Of a stretch of 35,086 bases of DNA, positions 8,076-14,007 are shown piece by piece. Made by a program: the position numbers and the translations under genes. The notes beneath the pieces are model-generated. The model made no database searches and had not been told where the DNA came from. It saw only the letters and a program-made list of their open reading frames with translations. The stretch covers positions 1 through 35,086 of the forward strand of contig CAMUAR010000036.1 of the NCBI GenBank assembly GCA_947086895.1. Direction: 5' to 3'. This DNA is from an uncultured Lachnospiraceae bacterium. Lineage in GTDB: Bacteria > Bacillota > Clostridia > Lachnospirales > Lachnospiraceae. How positions within the stretch are numbered: position 1 is the first letter of the stretch; every line of letters begins with the position of its first letter.

Positions 8076-8741
8076 CTACGCCCCCATTTCTGCCTGCCGA
8101 AAACAAGCTTCAAATTTTTTTCCAACTGCCTCCTCTGGAAATACAGCTCTGACGGTATCTTTTAGATAACTGCGATAATTCTGCGAAATTCCGCGAAAAT
8201 CAAAGATCTCTTGATACTGGCAACATGCTCTGAGTTTCTTTTCTCGTCCATTGTCATTGCAATAATATTCTTGCTCTTCACATACCATGGTTCCAACTTG
8301 TCCCCATCCTTCCACAAACATAGCGCGAAGTGCTCTTGCATTTCCAGCGTTTCGAAATACCAACTGTTTATAAACTTCCTGTCTGTTTTCCATCTCACAA
8401 AGTTTTTTCACATGGTTTCTTTCTCCATCTGTTGTAAAAATAATATGTGTGCAAAATTTTATTTCATCCCGTTCTTCAAAACCAAAAAAGATCATGCTGA
8501 CATCAAATTTTGCAAAATCATCTGGCATAAGCGAACCACTTGTAAAAAATGTTCCTCGATAATCCACCATACCCGAATTTGTATCTACACCAGGAACTGC
8601 AGGTACACTGTAAGAAAGTGCCTGCGACTTCGAATAGTCCGCCATAAGTACAGTCTTTCCCATTTGACGAAATATCCTTGACAAATACAAAATTGTATCC
8701 TGTACATCAAGACCAACAAATCCTATTGTCTTATTTTTCAA
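8076..8741 (-). CDS. MinD/ParA-like protein without P-loop, second of three
   Basis: About 221 residues from TTG 8741, chosen because AAGGGAGAA (8751-8759) is spaced for it and the product then begins KNKTIGFVGLD, comparable to the sister genes. A GTG at 8765 gives a longer frame that overlaps the upstream gene by 7 bp. The beginning resembles a Rossmann-like MinD N-terminus (IGFVGLDVQDTILYLSRIF, then GKTVLMADYSKS, like the strand carrying the deviant switch aspartate), but no Walker lysine or threonine is present. The C-terminal half is less similar to MinD and has several cysteines. It is probably a non-catalytic scaffold in the Tad-like complex. Assignment rests on fold-like patterns and its place between two similar genes. 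Confidence 0.5.
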   Translation of the reverse strand: MKNKTIGFVGLDVQDTILYLSRIFRQMGKTVLMADYSKSQALSYSVPAVPGVDTNSGMVDYRGTFFTSGSLMPDDFAKFDVSMIFFGFEERDEIKFCTHIIFTTDGERNHVKKLCEMENRQEVYKQLVFRNAGNARALRAMFVEGWGQVGTMVCEEQEYYCNDNGREKKLRACCQYQEIFDFRGISQNYRSYLKDTVRAVFPEEAVGKKFEACFRQAEMGA

Positions 8742-8758
8742 ATTTTTATCTTCTCCCT

Positions 8759-9586
8759 TCAACACTCATAAGGATACTCTTGTGTTCTATCAAAAACTGC
8801 ATGCTGCATCATAAGGAAAGTGGTTCTCTTTAACTCCTGAATAAAGTATCCCTCCTCTCCGCCAAGACTCTGATCAAAGCGCGAAGCCAAAAACTCAATA
8901 ATACGCCCAGAATGAACCGCCCACTCAAATTCATCCAAGTGCGGAATAACCCCGATTTGTTCTCTTTTAAAATGAAACTCCGACAAAATTCTTCTTAAAT
9001 TTACACAACTTTTTCTGTCGTAATTTCCGATAATAAAAAACGCTTTTGGGATCAATGAAGAATAATTTTGAAAGAAATTTTGAATATCCTGCAGATTTTG
9101 GCGCAGCGTTACAACTACAAGATCTGCTCTGTCAAGAATTACCTTAGAACTGATATTATTTTTCCTTCCAGTATCAATAAACGCAATCTTATCCTCCGCC
9201 TGAAATTTTTCAAGCATTGGAACCATACTGCAATTAAACTCATAATCAAACAAGTCTGGATTTTCGGAAAGGACAGGAACATAGTACAGTCCATTTTTTA
9301 TAACTTCCACTGCTGTATAATCGCCAAATCGAAAGAACATTTTTTTTCGTCCTCGCAGAAATGGCGGTTCCATTTTTCCACCTCCAAGATAGCTATAGTT
9401 CTCCTCCGCGGTTCTTTTTGCAAGACACCTTGGAAAAAGAATATTTGGTATCCCGTTAGGATTATAATGATTTTCAAAAATTGTAATCTTCAATGATGGG
9501 TAAGCAAGCACACCAGCCACGCCGATTGCCGTAAGATTACTGGTTACCCCACTGGCCCTACAATTACTCCAGTAAGCGACTTTCAA
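8759..9586 (-). CDS. MinD/ParA-like (TadZ-like) protein with degenerate P-loop, first of three
   Basis: A 275-residue protein and first gene of the Tad-like operon. Start is TTG at 9586 with GGGAGAG 4 nt upstream. The N-terminus MKVAYWSNCRASGVTSNLTA places an SGVTSN loop where MinD proteins have KGGxGKT: the loop and helix remain but both lysines are missing. KITIFENHYNPNGI, IAFIDTGRKN and ADLVVVTLRQNLQDI correspond to the Walker A-prime, Walker B and later strand of the family, and IGNYDRKSCVNL to the base-recognition region. In Tad systems TadZ/CpaE, a relative of MinD, localises the machine at the pole. The position before TadA fits this role. Whether it binds nucleotide cannot be told from sequence. 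Confidence 0.65.
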   Translation of the reverse strand: MKVAYWSNCRASGVTSNLTAIGVAGVLAYPSLKITIFENHYNPNGIPNILFPRCLAKRTAEENYSYLGGGKMEPPFLRGRKKMFFRFGDYTAVEVIKNGLYYVPVLSENPDLFDYEFNCSMVPMLEKFQAEDKIAFIDTGRKNNISSKVILDRADLVVVTLRQNLQDIQNFFQNYSSLIPKAFFIIGNYDRKSCVNLRRILSEFHFKREQIGVIPHLDEFEWAVHSGRIIEFLASRFDQSLGGEEGYFIQELKRTTFLMMQHAVFDRTQEYPYEC

Positions 9587-9650
9587 ATCGCTCTCCCTTC
9601 TGGCACAGTTGATCGTAGCAACCTAGGACAATAGAATTAAGACAAATAAT

Positions 9651-9679
9651 ATTGTATTAGAATATAAGCGTTTTGTAAA
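9651..9679 (-). promoter_or_regulatory. Sigma-A-type promoter of the Tad-like operon
   Basis: On the minus strand TTTACA (9679-9674) and TACAAT (9656-9651) are separated by exactly 17 bp. Transcription would start near 9644 and give a leader of about 58 nt before TTG 9586. No other promoter is obvious inside the operon, whose genes overlap or lie close together. Confidence 0.6.
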
Positions 9680-9811
9680 GAGCAAATTATGAGATTTTTT
9701 TCACAGAATTTTTTGTCGTTTTTTGGTATATTTTCACAAAAAATGATAAATCATGGAAACTATAATAATAGGAAACAAGCCCTTTCATGATTTTCAAATT
9801 CTTTTGTCGTC

Positions 9812-9836
9812 AAAAGAGAACTATAGTTCTCCTTTT
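9812..9836. other. Palindrome with T-run between the tad and hicAB promoters
   Basis: A perfect 16-bp palindrome GAGAACTATAGTTCTC (9816-9831) is flanked by AAAA and a CTTTT run. It could be a short intrinsic terminator on the plus strand or an operator. It is the only notable structure between the two divergent promoters in the 340-bp gap 9587-9926. Confidence 0.35.
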
Positions 9837-9842
9837 AAATTA

Positions 9843-9858
9843 TACGTAATATTACGTA
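9843..9858. promoter_or_regulatory. Upstream HicB operator copy
   Basis: Perfect 16-bp palindrome TACGTAATATTACGTA, exactly 30 bp upstream of a second near-identical copy, hence on the same face of the helix. HicB proteins bind such palindromes to repress their own operon; that this HicB does so here is inferred from position. Confidence 0.65.
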
Positions 9859-9866
9859 TTTTATTC

Positions 9867-9895
9867 TTGATATACGTAATATTACGTGCTATAAT
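9867..9895 (+). promoter_or_regulatory. hicAB promoter with operator filling the spacer
   Basis: TTGATA (9867-9872), a 17-bp spacer and TATAAT (9890-9895). The spacer holds the second palindrome TACGTAATATTACGTG (9873-9888), so a bound repressor would directly block RNA polymerase. The transcription start is near 9902 and the hicA ribosome site AAAGGAG is at 9911-9917, giving a very short leader. Confidence 0.75.
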
Positions 9896-9926
9896 ATAAT
9901 CATGATAAGGAAAGGAGTTATTTAAA

Positions 9927-10115
9927 ATGCCAATGACATCATGGGAGATGATACAACATCTCAAAAAAAATGGATTTCAAGTAGTCAGTCAAAATGGTTC
10001 TCATGTAAAAATGAGGAATAATATTACTGGATGCCAAACTGAAGTTCCTTATCATAACACAAGCCTGAAAAAAGGACTTGAACAAGCAATATTAAAACAG
10101 GCGGGACTAAAATAG
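9927..10115 (+). CDS. hicA: HicA family toxin (mRNA interferase)
   Basis: A 62-residue protein with the complete HicA fold pattern: a TSWEMIQHLKKNGF helix, the segment VVSQNGSHVKMRN containing the catalytic-type histidine (GSH), and EVPYHNTSLKKGLEQAILKQAGL. HicA proteins are double-stranded RNA-binding-fold endoribonucleases that cut mRNA and halt translation until neutralised by HicB. The length is normal for the family. The ATG is preceded by AAAGGAG with 9-nt spacing. The hicB gene follows after 31 bp and the pair shares one operator-controlled promoter. Nothing suggests inactivation. Confidence 0.93.
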   Translation: MPMTSWEMIQHLKKNGFQVVSQNGSHVKMRNNITGCQTEVPYHNTSLKKGLEQAILKQAGLK

Positions 10116-10146
10116 TTCCGCACCCTAAAAATGGAGGCATTATTTT

Positions 10147-10542
10147 ATGAAAAAATTATTTTATCCTGCATTATTTCACAAAGCAGAAGAGGGCGGCTTC
10201 TGGATTTCCTTTCCTGATCTTCCAGAGTGTCTTACGCAAGGAGACGACATGACGCAAGCTTATGAAATGGCTGTAGATGCACTTGGTCTTGCGCTGGTTT
10301 CCCGCGAAAAAGAACAGCAGCCTTTGCCTATTGCTTCTGATCCAACCACGATTGTTCCAGAACCAGAGTCTTTTCTTGTTGTCATAGAATTTGATCTGCT
10401 TGCTTATAAGAAGCGTACCAATTCTCATGCAGTAAAGAAAACATTAAGTATTCCAGAATGGCTGAATGAAGCTGCTATATCTATGGACTTAAATTTCTCT
10501 CAGGTATTACAAGAAGCTCTGCTTGCCAAAATTCAGGCATAG
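10147..10542 (+). CDS. hicB: HicB family antitoxin and autorepressor
   Basis: A 131-residue HicB protein. Residues 1-65 form the partial RNase H-like fold that covers HicA (FYPALFHKAEEGGFWISF, then PDLPECLTQGDDMTQAYEMA and DALGLAL). The C-terminal part (about 95-131, LSIPEWLNEAAISMDLNFSQVLQEAL) is a ribbon-helix-helix type DNA-binding domain, fitting the palindromic operators upstream. The ribosome site TGGAGG lies about 10 nt before ATG. Toxin-first order is typical of hicAB. A terminator-like hairpin follows at 10569. Confidence 0.92.
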   Translation: MKKLFYPALFHKAEEGGFWISFPDLPECLTQGDDMTQAYEMAVDALGLALVSREKEQQPLPIASDPTTIVPEPESFLVVIEFDLLAYKKRTNSHAVKKTLSIPEWLNEAAISMDLNFSQVLQEALLAKIQA

Positions 10543-10568
10543 CTTTCTTTCTCCGATTTACTTTTGTC

Positions 10569-10596
10569 ATGCCCGCTCTCTGGCGGGCATCTTTAT
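10569..10596 (+). terminator. Terminator after hicAB
   Basis: Stem ATGCCCGC (10569-10576) pairs with GCGGGCAT (10583-10590), a 6-nt loop between them, followed by CTTTAT. The stem is strong but the T-run is weak. Confidence 0.6.
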
Positions 10597-10658
10597 AGGT
10601 TCTTCCGTATATTACTCTCTTTCTCTGCTAACGAAATTCAAGGAACGTAGAACGGGGA

Positions 10659-10687
10659 TTGTTTTTTGTAATTGGCTATGATATAAT
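10659..10687 (+). promoter_or_regulatory. Promoter with extended -10
   Basis: TTGTTT (10659-10664), 17-bp spacer, TATAAT (10682-10687) with a TG one base upstream (TGATATAAT). It lies 55 bp before the small membrane frame at 10742 and probably also serves the gene at 10994. Confidence 0.55.
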
Positions 10688-10741
10688 TTCCCCAGTACAA
10701 ACCGACAAATCGAATTTTTGCTGGAGGAATAATAGAGTGAT

Positions 10742-10934
10742 TTGTATGATAAGGCTTATATCTCTCGTGATATAAGAAATCCGTGTTTTATATGGACTGC
10801 CGTCATGTTGGCAGGAGCGTTATTATCCTGCTTTTCAACACCATATCTGGGGCTATATTACTTGGTTCGTTTTATTTTTTAAAGGACTCCACTTTGATAA
10901 TCAGAAAGCATTTAAAAAATATTTATTAAAGTAA
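10742..10934 (+). pseudogene. Small membrane protein gene, frameshifted in a T-run
   Basis: The reading frame from TTG 10742 (site GGAGG at 10723-10727) encodes 46 residues, charged at the start (YDKAYISRDIRNP) and then hydrophobic (FIWTAVMLAGALLSC ... GLYYLVRFIF), and stops at TAA 10880-10882 within ATTTTTTAA. Removing one T from the six-T run joins it to a second frame reading KGLHFDNQKAFKKYLLK with stop at 10932-10934, giving a plausible 63-residue protein with a basic cytoplasmic tail. This is read directly from the sequence. Whether it is a true mutation, phase variation or a sequencing error cannot be decided. Family not recognised. Confidence 0.45.
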
Positions 10935-10993
10935 GTTTTCATTTATTTAGGAAGGAAAAGGCAGCGGAAACTGGTATTGGAGAGGAAAAGTCA

Positions 10994-11377
10994 ATGAAAA
11001 GAACATGTTCCATACTGATATTTCCAATTATTACTATTATTTTAGAAATTTTGCCTTGTGGAGCGGTATTAGTATTTGCACCATCGCCAACAGATAGAGT
11101 AAGAGAAACATTCTCGTATTTCAGTCTGACGCCGATTGGGTATGCCTATTTTGCGCCATTTATAACTGCTTTACTTACTTGCGTCATTTTATTGCTTGCA
11201 TTGATTTCAATAAAGTTAGAAAAAATGCGTAAGGCTGTATTTGGGCTTTCGCTGGCAGCGGCAATTATTTCGTTACTTCCTTTGGCTTTTGGAATGGACT
11301 ATTATTCTGTAATAGGCGGTATGATTACAATAACGCTTGCTATTGAAAGCGTTTTAGCAAAAATCCTAATCAAATAA
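10994..11377 (+). CDS. Unknown small polytopic membrane protein
   Basis: A 127-residue protein that I do not recognise. It has four hydrophobic segments (about residues 6-28, 50-72, 83-102 and 104-125), a short loop with APSPTDRVRETFSYF between the first two, and a charged turn KLEKMRK before the third. Both termini are predicted on the same side. The region before the ATG is purine-rich (GGAGAGGAAAAG) and contains a usable site. It sits 60 bp after the frameshifted small membrane gene and probably shares its promoter at 10659. No catalytic motif is seen. Confidence 0.65.
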   Translation: MKRTCSILIFPIITIILEILPCGAVLVFAPSPTDRVRETFSYFSLTPIGYAYFAPFITALLTCVILLLALISIKLEKMRKAVFGLSLAAAIISLLPLAFGMDYYSVIGGMITITLAIESVLAKILIK

Positions 11378-11429
11378 GGAAAAATAACAACTTCCAGTTT
11401 ATCGGTCTAATAAAAATCCAAAACATGGA

Positions 11430-11465
11430 CGGCGGGACAGGTCTTAACTATCCCGCCGCCCTGTC
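11430..11465. other. GC-rich hairpin downstream of the membrane protein gene
   Basis: CGGCGGGA (11430-11437) pairs perfectly with TCCCGCCG (11451-11458); an overlapping alternative pairs GACAGG (11435-11440) with CCTGTC (11460-11465). No T-run follows, so this is not a clear terminator. It stands out in otherwise AT-rich DNA and lies just before the CRISPR-like unit at 11494. Confidence 0.45.
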
Positions 11466-11493
11466 TGTTACCGTTCCATATCCTGCGCCCTGC

Positions 11494-11521
11494 GTAACCC
11501 CCACGCGAGTGGGGATGAATC
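11494..11521 (+). repeat. Solitary type I-E-like CRISPR repeat unit
   Basis: A 28-nt unit starting GTAACCCCCACG and ending GGGGATGAATC. Its centre is a 6-bp stem CCCCAC/GTGGGG around GCGA, and the ATGAA-rich 3' end resembles type I-E repeats. Only one copy is present: the 33 nt to the left are spacer-like in length but no second repeat borders them, and no cas gene is in the window. It is a relic or a chance look-alike. Confidence 0.4.
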
Positions 11522-11581
11522 TTAATCTTGTATCTTATCATTACAGTATAGTAAAATTATTAATCATTTTAAATCTTGACG

Positions 11582-11615
11582 AAAAAATAAAACCATGCCA
11601 TAAATCATGGCATGG
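11582..11615 (-). terminator. Intrinsic terminator of the ArsR-type gene
   Basis: A 9-bp stem CCATGCCAT (11593-11601) / ATGGCATGG (11607-11615) with a 5-nt loop; on the minus strand it is followed by TTTTATTTTTTC. It starts 4 bp beyond the stop codon of the gene ending at 11619. Confidence 0.85.
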
Positions 11616-11618
11616 GTA

Positions 11619-12551
11619 CTATGTTTCATCCATATAAAAAATAGTAAGTTTAATATCTTGCGGATAATCTCCAAAACAGTTTCCAAACAAATTAATTCCA
11701 CCTGGATGAAGCGCATCTTTCTTAATTCCAATACGAACAGAAATATATTCCTGGTCCGCTAATCCGTATGCTGCTATGGCAGTATCCGACACTCTAACAC
11801 CGTCCAAAAATGTTCCGCTTTCTGTGAAAGACCACGTTTTCAGTTCTCCATATTGTGTATTTTTATCTGGCCACCATTCTGGATTTAACGCGCCTCTGCG
11901 TCCTCCATAGTCACACTTGCAAAAAAAAGTTCCAGCGTCTATCCCATTGAACCAAACTGTAACATCGGATGGCCAGTTTAAATTGTACTCATGATCCTCT
12001 GAGCAGACTTCAAAAGAAAGTTCTGCTCGGCGCTCTTTTACCTTTTTTAACAGATGATTTGGAAACCGATACTCTACATATCCCTTTCCAAACCAAAGCA
12101 GTTTTGCACTTGATCGATCTGGATGATAAAAACATCTTGGCTCATCCTCCTCGCCAATCGGTCCTTTTTCACTAACCATTCCGCACGTAGGCTCTACATA
12201 ACAATCAACATAACTTCCTATTGGCATCTGAATAATTTCTGTATGCTCTTTTGTACCGCAGTCTGTAATAAGCGCAAGCTCTGCATATTCTACTGTTTTG
12301 CTGCAAAGCTTCATTGAACCGCGAATGCCAGGCTGTAAAGTAGTTCGAATCAGGCCTGCTGCCTCAAGCACACGCACATGGGATGCAGCAGAGGATGCAG
12401 GAAGTTCAAGCTCTTCCGCAATCTCGTTGATATTCAGTTCTCTGCTTGACAACAATTTTAATATTTCAAGTCTCGTCTCTACGGACAGTGCTTTTCCAAG
12501 CGCTGTCATCCGTTCCGTATCATCCAAACGAATCTTTAACGGATGTTTCAT
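11619..12551 (-). CDS. ArsR-type regulator with large C-terminal domain
   Basis: A 310-residue protein. Residues about 10-80 are a winged helix of the ArsR type (MTALGKALSVETRLEILKLL, INEIAEELELPASSAASHV as recognition helix, RVLEAAGLIRT). The remaining about 230 residues form a second domain rich in W, Y, G and C (YVDCYVEPTCGM, WFGKGYVEYRFP, GTFFCKCDYGGRRGALNPEWW), much longer than a simple metal-sensing ArsR. Similar two-domain regulators stand near carbohydrate genes in gut Firmicutes, so a sugar ligand is possible; none is adjacent here. ATG 12551 has GGAAGGAGG at ideal spacing, better than ATG 12572. Single gene with its own terminator. Confidence 0.75.
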   Translation of the reverse strand: MKHPLKIRLDDTERMTALGKALSVETRLEILKLLSSRELNINEIAEELELPASSAASHVRVLEAAGLIRTTLQPGIRGSMKLCSKTVEYAELALITDCGTKEHTEIIQMPIGSYVDCYVEPTCGMVSEKGPIGEEDEPRCFYHPDRSSAKLLWFGKGYVEYRFPNHLLKKVKERRAELSFEVCSEDHEYNLNWPSDVTVWFNGIDAGTFFCKCDYGGRRGALNPEWWPDKNTQYGELKTWSFTESGTFLDGVRVSDTAIAAYGLADQEYISVRIGIKKDALHPGGINLFGNCFGDYPQDIKLTIFYMDET

Positions 12552-12614
12552 GCACTTCCTCCTTCCATACATTCATTAAAAAATTAGCTTTTTGGGGGGC
12601 GTCAAGCCCGAACG

Positions 12615-12757
12615 ATGATATAATATCGTTCCAATATGGTTCTCTGCGGAGCATGAATTGCTCTTGCAGAGCAATTCCACAGTTCGCTAAGGAAGATGCT
12701 CTTCCTTCGGTCGAGCGTGAACTGGTGCTAATATAATATCTATCGATATTATATCAT
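12615..12757. repeat. Dispersed structured repeat, copy 1 (143 bp, MITE- or RNA-like)
   Basis: Bounded by 14-bp perfect inverted repeats ATGATATAATATCG (12615-12628) and CGATATTATATCAT (12744-12757). Internal hairpins: GAATTGCTCT/AGAGCAATTC (12655-12677), AAGGAAGA/TCTTCCTT (12689-12707) and ATATAATATC/GATATTATAT (12731-12754). A homologous copy lies at 33673-33797. The termini contain TGATATAAT, an extended -10 motif in both directions, so the element may supply a promoter to the ArsR-type gene 64 bp away. Confidence 0.75.
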
Positions 12758-12800
12758 GCCTTATAAATGTTGAAAAGCTTTTCTTTTTTCTTAATTTTTC

Positions 12801-12829
12801 TTACATTTTTTTTACCGCCTTGCTATACT
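12801..12829 (+). promoter_or_regulatory. Possible promoter for the DUF218 gene
   Basis: Extended -10 TGCTATACT (12821-12829) with a poor -35 (TTACAT, 12801-12806) 17 bp upstream. The remaining sequence to 13049 is very AT-rich and shows nothing else I can name, so the leader would be about 215 nt. Confidence 0.35.
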
Positions 12830-13049
12830 GCGGAGAAAATGTTATAAATAATGATGTTCCGATCCTTTTTCACTGCGCTGACTATTCCATAATTTTATTA
12901 TGATACCAATTTAAATTAAAACATTTATCTATTTTAAACCGCTACTTATTTTTATTAAAAAACATAAATATTTTTATAATTATATTTTAATTATTTAAAA
13001 TTTATTTATTAGATTTAAATTTTATAAAAAATTTTGAAAGGATTTGCTT

Positions 13050-13811
13050 ATGACAAAATCAATAATTTTTATACTTCACTCCATCAGTATTGTTTCGATC
13101 TTATATTTTTTACTGATCGCTGGTTATTCTGGGCTTCGGACTTCATTTCTATGGTTCTGGCCATTTACTGCCCTATGCTGTTTCGCTTATGCTATGCTGC
13201 TGCGTCACGCTGCTTTACATTATAAAGAAAAACCATGGCATTTTCTTTCTCCGATTCTTATTGTACTTTTTTGGGCAGCGTTTGGCGTTGTGTTTATCGC
13301 AGAATGTTTTCTGCTGCACGCTGCGCAGAAAGAACCCCTGCCCAATGCAAAATATGTTATTATTCTCGGCGCACAGGTACGTGGAACCAAACCATCCCTA
13401 ACCTTGCAGTCCAGAATTGATACTGCAGCAGCATACCTTGCCGCTCATCCAGAAGCTGTCGCTCTATGTTCCGGTGGGCAGGGAACTGGAGAAGATATCT
13501 CGGAAGCACAGGCAATTCATGATGGTCTGATTGCAGCAGGAATACAAGAGGAACGCATTTTGCTGGAATCAAAATCCACAAATACCGTGGAAAATCTCCG
13601 GTTTTGTATGGAACTTATCCCTTCTGCCAGCACGCCTGTGATTATTGTAACAAATGGGTTTCATTGCTGCCGCGCTGGTCTGATTGCGAAAAACTGCGGC
13701 TACCAAGAAAGCTCAACGCTTGCTGCCAGCCAGTTCCTGCTTACAACGCCACATTATTATATTCGTGAATTTTTCGCCTTATTTAAAGATTTTATTATAG
13801 GAAACTTATAA
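13050..13811 (+). CDS. YdcF-like DUF218 membrane protein
   Basis: A 253-residue protein. Three hydrophobic segments (about residues 4-24, 32-52 and 66-90) anchor a C-terminal DUF218 domain with the family motifs: YVIILGAQV (strand and glycine turn), LCSGGQGTGEDISEAQAI, and an ERILLESKSTNTVENLRF segment, then a VIIVTNGFHCCRA strand. Relatives (YdcF, SanA) are linked to envelope integrity or uncharacterised binding of adenosyl compounds. ATG 13050 has AAAGGA 7 nt upstream; TTG at 13044 is less well placed. The gene is isolated, with repeat elements on both sides. Fold assignment is firm; function is not. Confidence 0.88.
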   Translation: MTKSIIFILHSISIVSILYFLLIAGYSGLRTSFLWFWPFTALCCFAYAMLLRHAALHYKEKPWHFLSPILIVLFWAAFGVVFIAECFLLHAAQKEPLPNAKYVIILGAQVRGTKPSLTLQSRIDTAAAYLAAHPEAVALCSGGQGTGEDISEAQAIHDGLIAAGIQEERILLESKSTNTVENLRFCMELIPSASTPVIIVTNGFHCCRAGLIAKNCGYQESSTLAASQFLLTTPHYYIREFFALFKDFIIGNL

Positions 13812-13814
13812 TTC

Positions 13815-13981
13815 AAACTGTTTTATACTACAGCAAACAATATAAAATTGATGTTTTCTCAACGACTTTTATTGATATTTTTAAAATAGTATTATATTAT
13901 TTTTTGACCGATTTAAATTCTTGAAAAAACAAAAATTTTTATTGTTTGCTGTAGTATTAAATATTATTTAAAACTGTTTTA
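13815..13981. repeat. MITE-like element with 18-bp inverted ends and 11-bp direct repeats
   Basis: ATACTACAGCAAACAATA (13825-13842) is the exact reverse complement of 13940-13957. The pair is bracketed by direct copies of AAACTGTTTTA (13815-13825 and 13971-13981), although 13 bp separate the right inverted repeat from its direct repeat. The 97-bp core is AT-rich and non-coding. It could also act as a long-stem transcript terminator between convergent genes. Confidence 0.6.
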
Positions 13982-14007
13982 AATATAATTTTACATTTTT
14001 ATATCTA

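Noticed and set aside
11461..11521. CRISPR array
   Set aside because: Only one repeat-like unit is present, so no array can be claimed; reported as a single repeat.
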